Part shown: positions 34,417 to 42,309 of the stretch, one piece after another
How the letters are laid out: every line of letters starts with the position of its first letter
Position numbering within the stretch: position 1 is the stretch's first letter
Assembly (NCBI RefSeq): GCF_003609995.1
Contig: NZ_AP018786.1
Span: 1,746,001 to 1,810,000, forward strand
Length of the DNA stretch: 64,000 nt
Origin: Sutterella megalosphaeroides
Lineage (GTDB): Bacteria > Pseudomonadota > Gammaproteobacteria > Burkholderiales > Burkholderiaceae_F
Direction of reading: 5' to 3'
Notes under the pieces: generated by a model
Databases searched by the model: none
What the model saw: only the letters and a program-made list of their open reading frames with translations
Told to the model about the DNA's origin: nothing
Program-made: the position numbers and the translations under genes

Positions 34417-35559
34417 GTGCAGAAACGTACCGTGTTCAAGTTCGCGCTCGCGGGCGCCGCTTCCCTCGTACTCTCGGCCTGCGGCAAGGAAGAAGCCAAA
34501 ACCGCGGCTCCCGCCTCCGCTCCCGCTTCCGGAGCGGCTCCTGCCAAGGCGGACGGCCCCCTCAAGGTGGCCTTCATCTACATCAGCCCCGTGAGCGAAG
34601 AAGGCTGGTCCTCGCAGCACGACCACGCCCGTCGCGAGCTCGAAAAGCATTTCGGCGACAAGATTTCCGTCACCGCGATCGACAACATTCCCGACACGGC
34701 CGACGCCGAACGCGTTCTGCGCGACCTCTGCAACCAGGGCAACAAGCTTATTTTCGCGACCTCCTTCGGCTACATGAACGGCGTTCAGAAGGTGGCGCGC
34801 GAATTCCCGGACGTGAAGTTCGAACACTGCACGGGCTACCAGACCGCCCCGAACGTGGGCGTCTATATGGGGCGCTTCTACGAAGGGCGCTACCTCGCGG
34901 GGCGCCTCGCGGGTGCGACGACGAAGTCGAACGTTCTCGGCTACGTCGCCGCCTTCCCGATTCCCGAAGTCGTGCGCGGCATCAACGCCTTTACGCTCGG
35001 CGCTCGCTCCGTCAACCCGAACGCTCAGGTTCGCGTCGTGTGGACCTCGTCCTGGTACGACCCAGGTAAGGAAAGCGACGCCGCCAAGTCCCTTGTCGGG
35101 CTCGGCGCCGACATCCTCACGCACCACACCGACTCCTCGGCCGTGGCGCTTGCCGCCGAAAAGCTCGGCGTTCAGGTGATTTCCTACAATTCGCCCATGA
35201 CGAAGGCCGCTCCGACGAAGCTTCTCGGCGCGTCGGTTCCCGAATGGACCGCCTTCTACATCGATCGCGTCAACCAGGTGCTCGAGGGCTCCTGGAAGTC
35301 CGAATCGACCTGGAACGGCGTCGCGGACAAGATGGTCGACCTCGTGGCCGTCAACGATGCCGTCCCGCAGAACGTGAAGGACGACCTCGCCCTCTACCGC
35401 ACGAAGCTCGCGAACCGCGAATTCCATCCCTTCACCGGTCCCATCAAGTCGAACGAAGGCAAGGAAATGATCCCCGCCGGCAAGACCGCGACCGACAAGG
35501 AGCTTCTTGAAATGAACTGGCTCGTCGAGGGCGTCGTCGGGAAGCTGCCGCAGAATTAA
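34417..35559 (+). CDS. BMP/PnrA-family substrate-binding lipoprotein
   Basis: This 380-aa protein belongs to the BMP (basic membrane protein, Med/PnrA) family, periplasmic receptors usually for nucleosides in ABC transport. The GTG at 34417 has GGAGA six bases upstream and gives a compact lipoprotein signal ending in LSAC (Cys at about residue 21). An Ala/Pro linker follows. Family motifs are clear: KVAFIYISPVSEEGWSSQH, DLCNQGNKLIFATSFGY, GRFYEGRYLAGRLAG and NVLGYVAAFPIPEVVRGINAF. No permease or ATPase genes lie beside it, so it may act with a distant transporter. The gene has its own promoter and double terminator. Confidence 0.9.
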   Translation: MQKRTVFKFALAGAASLVLSACGKEEAKTAAPASAPASGAAPAKADGPLKVAFIYISPVSEEGWSSQHDHARRELEKHFGDKISVTAIDNIPDTADAERVLRDLCNQGNKLIFATSFGYMNGVQKVAREFPDVKFEHCTGYQTAPNVGVYMGRFYEGRYLAGRLAGATTKSNVLGYVAAFPIPEVVRGINAFTLGARSVNPNAQVRVVWTSSWYDPGKESDAAKSLVGLGADILTHHTDSSAVALAAEKLGVQVISYNSPMTKAAPTKLLGASVPEWTAFYIDRVNQVLEGSWKSESTWNGVADKMVDLVAVNDAVPQNVKDDLALYRTKLANREFHPFTGPIKSNEGKEMIPAGKTATDKELLEMNWLVEGVVGKLPQN

Positions 35560-35560
35560 C

Positions 35561-35660
35561 CTCGGAGGGCCCGACCGAATTGCCCGATCTGTTTTGAGGT
35601 CGGGCCCGTCCGAGCCTTATGGCGGAAAAAGGCCGCGCTCCGGTTGGAGTGCGGCCTTTT
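35561..35660 (+). terminator. Double hairpin terminator after the BMP gene
   Basis: The first hairpin pairs 35561-35576 with 35598-35614 (16 bp with one bulged base). The second, at 35626-35660, pairs AAAAAGGCCGC with GCGGCCTTTT around an inner CTCC/GGAG stem, a classic Rho-independent terminator. Confidence 0.85.
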
Positions 35661-35741
35661 ACTTGGCCCGCACGTTGCGGTCGCAGCGTCTCTGAAAACG
35701 CTCTCACTCCGGGAAAGCCATCCTTGGCGGAAACCTCACCT

Positions 35742-35759
35742 TATGGGAGAATCCCCATA
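35742..35759. promoter_or_regulatory. Inverted repeat before the HNH gene
   Basis: TATGGG and CCCATA flank AGAATC about 30 bases before the HNH nuclease start, whose own GGAAGG lies close to the ATG at 35788. The repeat could be an operator; this is inference from symmetry and position only. Confidence 0.3.
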
Positions 35760-35787
35760 TTGTTCCTCGTGAGGAAGGAAATTTTCG

Positions 35788-36624
35788 ATGACGAAGCGCA
35801 CTCCCTGGTCCGAAGACGAAATTACGCTGGCGCTCGCGCTCTACTGCGTGACGCCCTACTCGCGCATTACGCCGCACACACCGGGTATCGCTCGGTTGGG
35901 CGAACTCTTGGGGCGCACGTCCGGAGCGGCGTCGATGAAACTCGCGAACCTCGCCTTCTTGGACCCGGCGGTCGCCGCAAGCGGTCGCAAGGGATTTTCG
36001 AACGGCTCCCGCGCGGACCGGGTCGTCTGGGAGCGGTACACGGCGTCAGGGAACCTCACGCAACTCGTCGAGGACGCTCAAAAAATTGCAGAGAATCTTG
36101 GTTTCTCGCTCGACGAAATCCTCGGAGACGCCTCCACGGTGTCGTTGAATTCTGTAGCCTTTGCGCACACGGAAACGCCCAAACTCCTTCCGGGCGAAAC
36201 CGAAGCGATGGCTCAAATTCGCATTCGACGCGGTCAAGACTTCTTCCGCCGCACCGTGCTCGCGAAGACGGGCGGCGCCTGTGCGATCACCCATTGCCCG
36301 ATCACGCAGTTGATCGAAGCCGCTCACATCCTTCCCTGGTCGGAATACCCCGAGCACCGGCTCGATGTGCGAAACGGCATCATGTTGAGTTCCACATTCC
36401 ACCGGGCCTTTGATACGAACCTCTTTGGTATCACGCCCGACGGGCTCATCGTCATTTCCGACGGCTGGCTCTCGAACTGCGGGGACGAGCGGCAACGCCA
36501 TTACCTCGACCAAGTCAACCATACGAACATTGATTTCGGTGACCGCTTCCGGGTCTCGCGCGAGTTCCTCGACGAGCGTTTCAGTCGGTTCGTGAAAGAG
36601 CACGGCTCGAGCCACCACGGCTGA
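35788..36624 (+). CDS. HNH endonuclease family protein
   Basis: The 278-aa protein has an N-terminal helical domain typical of a common HNH nuclease group: WSEDEITLALALYC, then RLGELLGRTSGAASMKLANLAFLDP. The C-terminal HNH core (about 150-235) shows RRTVLAKTGGACAITHCPI, EAAHILPWSEYPEHRLDVRNGIML and HRAFD, giving the His and Asn residues expected to bind metal. Such proteins are often annotated as restriction-like nucleases; the substrate is unknown. The ATG at 35788 has GAGGAAGGA upstream. No methyltransferase is nearby, so it is not a conventional type II restriction system. Confidence 0.85.
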   Translation: MTKRTPWSEDEITLALALYCVTPYSRITPHTPGIARLGELLGRTSGAASMKLANLAFLDPAVAASGRKGFSNGSRADRVVWERYTASGNLTQLVEDAQKIAENLGFSLDEILGDASTVSLNSVAFAHTETPKLLPGETEAMAQIRIRRGQDFFRRTVLAKTGGACAITHCPITQLIEAAHILPWSEYPEHRLDVRNGIMLSSTFHRAFDTNLFGITPDGLIVISDGWLSNCGDERQRHYLDQVNHTNIDFGDRFRVSREFLDERFSRFVKEHGSSHHG

Positions 36625-36752
36625 CCCCCTCAAGCGTCCGCACCCCGAGAGCAAAATCCGCTTCAAACACTGCTCCCTCGGATCCGAGCGCTCAACGCGG
36701 CGACCTTCACAGGTCCTCGATCTTTCAACACTTCGATCACCCTACTCGCCCC

Positions 36753-37055
36753 ATGCTCGACTCCGAAATCGCACTCGTTTGCTTCCTCGCTCCCGTCGCT
36801 TCGTTTCTCGCTTGGGTAGCCTCGTACCTTCCCGAGTCGCTCTCTTTCCTGAAAGCCGATCGCAATGCGGTCGCAACGTGCCTGATCGCGCTCGGGACGG
36901 TCGCGGACATCGCGCTCGCCGGCCTACTCCTCCGTTGGGCGCTGAGGCGGAACGTCTTTTCGACGAACGTCGTGTATTCGGTCGCTTTCGCGTCCTATGC
37001 GTCCGTGCATATCTTTGCGTCCTACGTATTCTTAACCGTCTACATTTTTGATTGA
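36753..37055 (+). CDS. Small membrane protein, copy 1 of a tandem pair
   Basis: The 100-aa product has three hydrophobic segments (about residues 5-25, 40-60 and 72-96) and short charged loops, suggesting an inner-membrane protein. It is closely similar to the next gene over its whole length: both share ALGTVADIALA-type and DRNAVAT/GRNAVAT motifs and the same length. Family unknown. No clear Shine-Dalgarno sequence precedes the ATG (CTACTCGCCCC). Confidence 0.7.
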   Translation: MLDSEIALVCFLAPVASFLAWVASYLPESLSFLKADRNAVATCLIALGTVADIALAGLLLRWALRRNVFSTNVVYSVAFASYASVHIFASYVFLTVYIFD

Positions 37056-37141
37056 GTCGCCTCGGGCGCCGGGCGACCTGCGCGGACACCGGCGGAGGTG
37101 CTCACCCGCCCGACAGCTCGGCACTTCAACCACGCTCTGCC

Positions 37142-37444
37142 ATGATCGACCCCGTAATCGCACTCATCGTCCTCTTCGCTCCCGTCGTCTCTTTGCTCGC
37201 TTGGGCAACCTCGAACCTTCCCGACTCATTCGCATTTCTTGAGGCCGGTCGCAACGCGGTCGCAACGGGTCTGATCGCGCTCGGGACGCTTGCGGACATC
37301 GCGCTTGCTTTCCTGCTTCTCGTTTGGGCGCTCAGACGCGAAAAATTCTCGCTGAGCGTCATCTCGTCGGTAGCCTTCGCGGCTTATGCGGGCGCGCACC
37401 TCTTGGCGTCGTATCTCTTCGTCACTCTCGTGATTCTCGATTGA
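37142..37444 (+). CDS. Small membrane protein, copy 2 of a tandem pair
   Basis: This 100-aa protein is the paralogue of its upstream neighbour, with identical length and hydrophobic layout. Shared features include LIALGTLADIALA and a central Arg-Arg loop before the third membrane segment; endings differ (TVYIFD against TLVILD). The ATG at 37142 was chosen because it aligns with the start of copy 1, though the frame is open upstream. Recent tandem duplication is likely. Function unknown. Confidence 0.7.
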   Translation: MIDPVIALIVLFAPVVSLLAWATSNLPDSFAFLEAGRNAVATGLIALGTLADIALAFLLLVWALRREKFSLSVISSVAFAAYAGAHLLASYLFVTLVILD

Positions 37445-37571
37445 GTGTCTCGAGAGACTTGCCCGGTCTAAAGACCCCCCGCTTTGACGCACCGATCGTG
37501 CCTGAAAGCCTGAGAGCGACCGTGCTGGCTATCGCGCGGCCGCTCACCTCATCTTCCTACACCCAACGCGA

Positions 37572-38660
37572 TTACAGCACCGCCGAGATCTGCAAGGCGA
37601 GCCTCAGAACGTAGCGCCCGTCCGCGAGCCTCTGAATCGCCGTTTCTCCCTCTCGCGTGGGCACCTTCGCCCACACCCGATACGTTTCCATCAGAAAATC
37701 CCCGAAGGCGCTCGACGTCGGCTCAAAGACGATCCGCGTCCCGTCCGCTTTCGTGAGGACGAACGCCCGACTCTGGCGTTCGACGCCGTCCCAACGCACG
37801 TCGGGCGTCGCCCCCGCGTGGAAGGCGAGCAGCATGGCTCGTACCTTGTAGCGGAGCATCTCCACGACCTCCGACGGGCAGAGGACTACGCCATCCGTCC
37901 ATCCGAAGCCAAGGCGGTTCGGGTTCTTTTCCGACGCGAGCACGTCGGCGAGGCGCTCGACACACTCCATCACGGTCGGCATGCGCCCGACCTGGCACGC
38001 GTCGTGCGCGTCATGCGCGTTGAAATGCGCAGTTTCGCCCGACTTTCCGGGCGTCTTTTCAGGCGCCCCATCCGCCACCGCGAGGAGCAACGCCGCCACG
38101 AGTTCCGGGCCGCGCGAGTCGATAAGGCGTAGCGTCGCGGTGAAGTTCGGCTGCGCCTGAAGGAGCTGAAGCTCGAACCCCGCCGCGCGTAACGCCAGCA
38201 AAAGCGCTTCGCCCGCCGATTCCGCGAGAGCGAGCGCGTCGTTCCCTTCCTCATCGGTGAGCGGTCGGTCCGCGCGTCGAACCTCAAACTCAAAGGTCGA
38301 TGCGTCACTTCCCGCTACGAGCGTTTCGCGTCCTTCGAACGGGCTTCGCACCGAACGTACCGAGGCACGCAGGCTTTCTTTCGCGAGCGCCTTGGCGACG
38401 CAGTCGCCCACGAAGTCACGCTCGTGCGTACGGCTTTCCGGATGCACTTCACCGTCGCAGAGCGTCGAGAGGCCGAGAAGCACCCGAACCACATTCGGGT
38501 CGTCCGTCACAACCTTCGTATCGACCGTCGCCTTTTCGACGACGTCGAGCACCTCGCGCGTAGCGCGCTCAAGTGCGGTCTCGGTCCCGAGCGCCTGACT
38601 TGCGTCTTGGTCAGGAATGGAAGTCGGAGAGTGCTTCGTGCACGTTGCGAGTTTCGTCAT
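37572..38660 (-). CDS. Hypothetical protein (362 aa)
   Basis: I do not recognise a family. The start ATG is preceded by GGGAGG eight bases upstream, which supports a real gene. No membrane segment or signal peptide is seen. The sequence is Ala/Leu/Glu-rich and looks soluble, with segments such as VVRVLLGLSTLCDGEVHPES, LIDSRGPELVAALLLAVADG and TRIVFEPTSSAFGDFLMETY. It is the only minus-strand gene between the GIY-YIG gene and the LysR gene. The neighbouring tandem paralogue pairs on both sides suggest an accessory, mobile setting. Confidence 0.65.
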   Translation of the reverse strand: MTKLATCTKHSPTSIPDQDASQALGTETALERATREVLDVVEKATVDTKVVTDDPNVVRVLLGLSTLCDGEVHPESRTHERDFVGDCVAKALAKESLRASVRSVRSPFEGRETLVAGSDASTFEFEVRRADRPLTDEEGNDALALAESAGEALLLALRAAGFELQLLQAQPNFTATLRLIDSRGPELVAALLLAVADGAPEKTPGKSGETAHFNAHDAHDACQVGRMPTVMECVERLADVLASEKNPNRLGFGWTDGVVLCPSEVVEMLRYKVRAMLLAFHAGATPDVRWDGVERQSRAFVLTKADGTRIVFEPTSSAFGDFLMETYRVWAKVPTREGETAIQRLADGRYVLRLALQISAVL

Positions 38661-39062
38661 TTTGCATGCCTCCCAGGAAAGCCATCACGCTGTCGGGGCC
38701 GCGCATTTTCACTCGGCTCGTCCGTCGAGCGATCCGTCGGATTCCCATCGGGTGAGCAGTCCGTGTAGCGTGCTTTTTCTAACGTCGAGGTCGATTGTGC
38801 CGGATCTCGCACGGGTAGTCCGGGGTCCGCGGGAAGCTCGGGCGGCACCGGCAACGCGGTCGGTGCGCACGACGCAGGGGCCGCCGAACGGGGCGCCGCC
38901 CGCAACAACCCCCGCTCACCCTCCTCGACCCCCGACACCCCGAACCGATCGGCTGCACAATGTTCCGAAGCCGCGTGCGAAACGCGCCCGCGAGGCCGCC
39001 CGAGAGGCCGCTCGCTCAACGTCCGCTTCCGCCTGCCGCGCCAACCTTTTCGAGGAACTTTG
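38661..39062. other. 400-base gap, no supported gene
   Basis: The space between two divergent genes contains GC-rich sequence with Arg/Pro/Ala-rich chance frames on both strands. Promoters for both neighbours should lie here, but no convincing -35/-10 pair was found. GAGGAA near 39052 is the ribosome binding site of the next gene. Confidence 0.5.
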
Positions 39063-39668
39063 ATGACTCTTGCCGAACACCTACGCAATTTTCTCTGGAA
39101 CGACCGCATCGGTTTCGCCCGCTGGAAAGTTGCTCGCGAGCTGCTGAAAAAGCGCCCCGACTTTTTCAAGAAGCCCTCCTGCGGCGACCTCGAACTGCTC
39201 TCGGAACACATCGACGGGATGCCGACGGGCAGGACGGTTTTCTTTCCGCCGTCGGGCGTTGCCGGCATCGTCGCGGGCATGGACGACAAATTCGGGCGCG
39301 ACGATTCGTCCGACCGCCTCTTTCCTCCGATCTCCTGCCGCTGGAAGGACGAGGAAACGCCTGTGACGCCCGAGGCCATTCGGGCGGCGAACCTGGACCG
39401 CATCCGCGCGTTGGGATTCGTTGAAAACGGGCTCATCACGGCAACCCCCTCGATTCGGGGCTACGTGCTCATGACCTTCGACGACGCGACGGGCGAACAG
39501 GTCCTCATCCTCGTTCCCATTCGCGTCGTCCTCGAGCGCCTGCGCATGGGCGAGGACTACCGCAACATCCCGCCCGTCGAGGGCGAGCATCATCTTGACT
39601 GGTGGGCGGAACTTCGCCGCCGCTACCCGAAGGAGACCTTTTGGGTTCCGAGGCAGTACCGGCGATGA
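39063..39668 (+). CDS. Unknown soluble protein, copy 1 of a paralogous pair
   Basis: The 201-aa product has no signal peptide or membrane segment. It shares a block with the next gene: DGMPTGRTVFFPPSGVAGIVAGMDD, then FPPISCRWKDEE, ANLDRIRALGF, and a nearly identical C terminus (LRMGEDYRNIPP, then DWWAELRRRYPKETFWVP). The family is unknown to me. The ATG at 39063 has GAGGA nine bases upstream; a TTG codon directly before it is an alternative start. A decayed relative is found at about 51.94-52.02 kb. Confidence 0.75.
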   Translation: MTLAEHLRNFLWNDRIGFARWKVARELLKKRPDFFKKPSCGDLELLSEHIDGMPTGRTVFFPPSGVAGIVAGMDDKFGRDDSSDRLFPPISCRWKDEETPVTPEAIRAANLDRIRALGFVENGLITATPSIRGYVLMTFDDATGEQVLILVPIRVVLERLRMGEDYRNIPPVEGEHHLDWWAELRRRYPKETFWVPRQYRR

Positions 39669-39781
39669 GGCCGGCCCAAACCGCGCCCAAACCGCGCTCA
39701 ACCGCGTCGCATCGTGCCGCATCGTGCGCAAACACGGTGATGTCGGGCCGTCGACCAAGCTCTTTTTTTTCACACCCGACC

Positions 39782-40423
39782 ATGGACATTAAGGACATCG
39801 AGAATATTGAGGACGTCGCAGCCGAGTTTCGCCTCAATCCGCTGCAAAAACTCCTCCGGCGCATCCGCATCGCCATTGCCCGAAGGCGCGTTTTCCGTGC
39901 CATCGCCAAGCGCAATCCGAAGGCCCTCACGCAACTCTCCCGCGGCGGCATCGGGCTCCTTTCGATGCGCTGCGACGGGATGCCGACCGGCCGCACGGTC
40001 GACTTCCCGCCGATGGGCGTGGCAGGCATCGTCGCCTGGATCGACGACAAACTCAAAGACGGGCCCGAGCGCGTGTTCCCGGCGATTTCGGATCGCTGGA
40101 AGGACGACGAGCTCCCCTCGACCCCCGAAACCATCGAAGCCGCGAACCTCGACCGGATCGTCGCCTTGGGCTTTTTCGAGGGCGACCGGTTTCTCGTCGA
40201 GCCTAACATTCACTCAGGCGTCTTGATGACGTTCAACGACGAAACGGGCGAGCAGGTCTTTCTCACCGTCAGGATCACGGAGATCCTCGGGCGTCTCCGC
40301 ATGGGCGAAGACTATCGCAACATCCCGCCCGTTGAGAGTGCCGACGGTTCGGACTGGTGGGCGGAACTGCGCCGCCGCTACCCGAAGGAAACCTTTTGGG
40401 TACCGAGGAAGTACCGGCGCTGA
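39782..40423 (+). CDS. Unknown soluble protein, copy 2 of a paralogous pair
   Basis: This 213-aa protein is the paralogue of the gene before it, most similar from residue 65 (DGMPTGRTVDFPPMGVAGIV) to the end. The N terminus differs and is richer in basic residues (LLRRIRIAIARRRVFRAIAK). The ATG at 39782 follows CTTTTTTTTCACACCCGACC, a leader nearly identical to that of the unknown tra-cluster gene at 5919. No Shine-Dalgarno sequence is visible. Two diverged tandem copies suggest selection for variants, as in immunity or recognition proteins, but this is inference. Confidence 0.75.
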   Translation: MDIKDIENIEDVAAEFRLNPLQKLLRRIRIAIARRRVFRAIAKRNPKALTQLSRGGIGLLSMRCDGMPTGRTVDFPPMGVAGIVAWIDDKLKDGPERVFPAISDRWKDDELPSTPETIEAANLDRIVALGFFEGDRFLVEPNIHSGVLMTFNDETGEQVFLTVRITEILGRLRMGEDYRNIPPVESADGSDWWAELRRRYPKETFWVPRKYRR

Positions 40424-40631
40424 AACGCGGGGCTCTCGCGTTCGTATTCGGCCTGAACCGAAAAGGAAGGCGAGCCGAGTTCCGTCGACAAGCATCCGAC
40501 CGTCGGGGAGGCGCCCGGTGACGCATGACCGCGTCACACCGCCCGACGCGGCGGGCGGGTGCGACGCCCCGCCTCCGCTTCACGAAACAGTCCCGATTCC
40601 GGTTCCGGGTTGAGCCGGAACGACGAACCCT

Positions 40632-40915
40632 CATCCGGTCAACCACCCCTCCTTAAAAGGAGAGGCTTGAGCGATCAGGCCGGTTGACCAGCCTCAGTGA
40701 TCCGAAAGGAGAACTACGTTGCAGTTAGGTTACACGACCCGCCCCGGGGTGCTTCCTCAGCTCCGGGCTCCGGAAACGGCAGAAGCAGACAAGCTTTGGG
40801 TAAGCACGAAACGGTCTGCCGTTGCAATGCCGGACTGCACCATTGGCGAGGGGAATTCAACTTCTATGTTGATGTCACGGGGGTAACCCCCGATTAACAG
40901 TAAGGTTTACTAAAC
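40632..40915 (+). ncRNA. Omega RNA (HEARO-type guide RNA scaffold) of IscB
   Basis: The 280 bases before iscB are dense with stems. Pairings seen: 40637-40644 with 40682-40689; a hairpin 40649-40662; 40741-40749 with 40761-40768; a 9-bp stem 40775-40783 with 40815-40823 enclosing GCTT/AAGC at 40793-40805; CAATG/CATTG at 40825-40845; TCAAC/GTTGA at 40857-40872; GGGGG-TAA-CCCCC at 40879-40891; and AGTAA/TTACT just before the ATG. In characterised IscB systems the RNA is encoded directly upstream and its guide is the 5' end, lying in flanking DNA. The guide should therefore be about 16-20 bases upstream of roughly 40632. The exact boundary cannot be fixed by eye. Confidence 0.75.
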
Positions 40916-42241
40916 ATGTCAGTTTCAGTGTTTGTTCAGGACAGGAAGCACCGGCCTCTGATGCCGTGTCGACCCGCTCGGGCGCGAAGGCTCCTGAAAT
41001 CGGGCCGAGCTCGCGTCGTGAGACTCTTCCCGTTCACGATCCGTTTGACGGATCGGTTGATCGAGGACTCCAAGCTTCAGCCCGTCCTCGTGAAGATCGA
41101 TCCGGGCTCCCGTCGCTCGGGCTTCGCCGTTGTTCGTGTGGACGAGAAGGGAGATCATCATGCCCTCTTCTTCATCGAACTCGTTCATCGCGGCGCATCC
41201 ATCCGTGATGCATTGACCGGTCGCAGTGCCTGTCGCCGTTGGCGACGCGGGAATCTCCGCCATCGTGCCCCGAGGTTTCTCAACCGCACGAAGCCGCAGG
41301 GATGGTTGCCTCCGTCGCTTCGACACCGCGTGGATACCGCGACCGCATGGGTGGCGAAGCTCGTCAAACTCGCGCCCGTTACGGGGATCGTGGAGGAGCT
41401 CGTCAAGTTCGACGCGCAGAAGGTGCAGAACCCGGAAATCTCGGGCACCGAGTATCAGCAGGGGACGCTCTTCGAGTACGAAGTGCGCGAGTATCTTCTT
41501 GAGAAGTTCGGCAGGAAGTGCGTTTACTGTGGAGCGGAGAACGTTCCGCTCAACATCGATCACGTGGTCCCGAAGGCGCGTGGCGGTTCGAACCGCGTCT
41601 CGAACCTCGTGCTTTCCTGCGTGGACTGCAACCAAAAGAAGGATGCGCAACCTGTTGACGTTTTCCTGAAAAATCGCCCCGAAGTGCTTGATCGCATCAA
41701 GCGTCAAATCAAGAAGCCCCTTCGAGATGCGGCGGCGGTCAACGCAACGCGTTGGTCGCTCTTCAACGCGCTGAAGGCCTTCGGCCTTCCCGTCAAAACG
41801 GGGTCGGGCGCACTGACGAAGTTCAACCGCCATACGTTCGGCGTTCCCAAAGAGCACTGGCTCGACGCGCTCTGCGCGGGCCGGGTGAACGGGGTGCACT
41901 ATCCCAAGGGGATGGGCATCCTTCAAGTCCGTTGCACGGGACGGGGGAGCTATCAGCGCACACGGGTCGACAAGTACGGCTTCCCGCGCGGCTATCTGAC
42001 GCGCCAAAAACGCGTTCACGGTTTCGCCACGGGCGACATGGTGAAGGCCGTCGTTCCCTCGGGGAAGAAGGCCGGAGCCTACCTGGGACGCGTGTCTGTC
42101 CGTAAAAGCGGCTCCTTCAACATTCAGACGCCCGAAGGCGTCATTCAAGGTATCGGTTGGCGTCATTGCCGACTGCTTTCTTTCAACGACGGATATGGGT
42201 ATGCGTGGCTTTGCCCCGCACCTCATTCCTTCCCCGTCTGA
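40916..42241 (+). CDS. iscB: RNA-guided nuclease IscB
   Basis: IscB is the HNH/RuvC nuclease ancestral to Cas9, directed by omega RNA. All hallmark parts are seen in the 441-aa product: the N-terminal PLMP domain (RPLMP at residues 13-17); RuvC-I KIDPGSRRSG with Asp62; an Arg-rich bridge helix at about 107-125 (CRRWRRGNLRHR); RuvC-II with Glu160/161 (VEELVKFD); the HNH domain with Cys202/Cys205, Asp215-His216, Asn230 and Cys235/Cys238; and RuvC-III HWLDALCAG with His314/Asp317. The C-terminal part (about 330-440) fits the target-adjacent-motif interaction domain. Length is typical of IscB (about 400-500 aa). Catalytic residues look intact, so the enzyme is probably active. The stop lies in the loop of the terminal hairpin. 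Confidence 0.95.
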   Translation: MSVSVFVQDRKHRPLMPCRPARARRLLKSGRARVVRLFPFTIRLTDRLIEDSKLQPVLVKIDPGSRRSGFAVVRVDEKGDHHALFFIELVHRGASIRDALTGRSACRRWRRGNLRHRAPRFLNRTKPQGWLPPSLRHRVDTATAWVAKLVKLAPVTGIVEELVKFDAQKVQNPEISGTEYQQGTLFEYEVREYLLEKFGRKCVYCGAENVPLNIDHVVPKARGGSNRVSNLVLSCVDCNQKKDAQPVDVFLKNRPEVLDRIKRQIKKPLRDAAAVNATRWSLFNALKAFGLPVKTGSGALTKFNRHTFGVPKEHWLDALCAGRVNGVHYPKGMGILQVRCTGRGSYQRTRVDKYGFPRGYLTRQKRVHGFATGDMVKAVVPSGKKAGAYLGRVSVRKSGSFNIQTPEGVIQGIGWRHCRLLSFNDGYGYAWLCPAPHSFPV

Positions 42242-42261
42242 AGACGGGGGTTTCCTGAGGT
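42220..42261 (+). terminator. IscB 3' end hairpin (IS200/IS605-like)
   Basis: CCCCGTC-TGAA-GACGGGG (42232-42249) forms a 7-bp stem with a tetraloop that contains the iscB stop codon. An outer ACCTCA/TGAGGT stem (42220-42225 and 42256-42261) encloses it. Hairpins of this form mark the right end of many IS200/IS605-type units and may also terminate transcription. Confidence 0.7.
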
Positions 42262-42270
42262 ATTTCTATG

Positions 42271-42309
42271 AAAACCCCCTACCGGGTCAAGGCCCAAACG
42301 GGGAGTTTT
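42271..42309 (+). terminator. Second hairpin after iscB
   Basis: AAAACCCC (42271) pairs with GGGGAGTTTT ending at 42309 around a 20-base loop. The T-run at the end makes it a plausible Rho-independent terminator and possible outer limit of the IscB unit. Confidence 0.5.
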
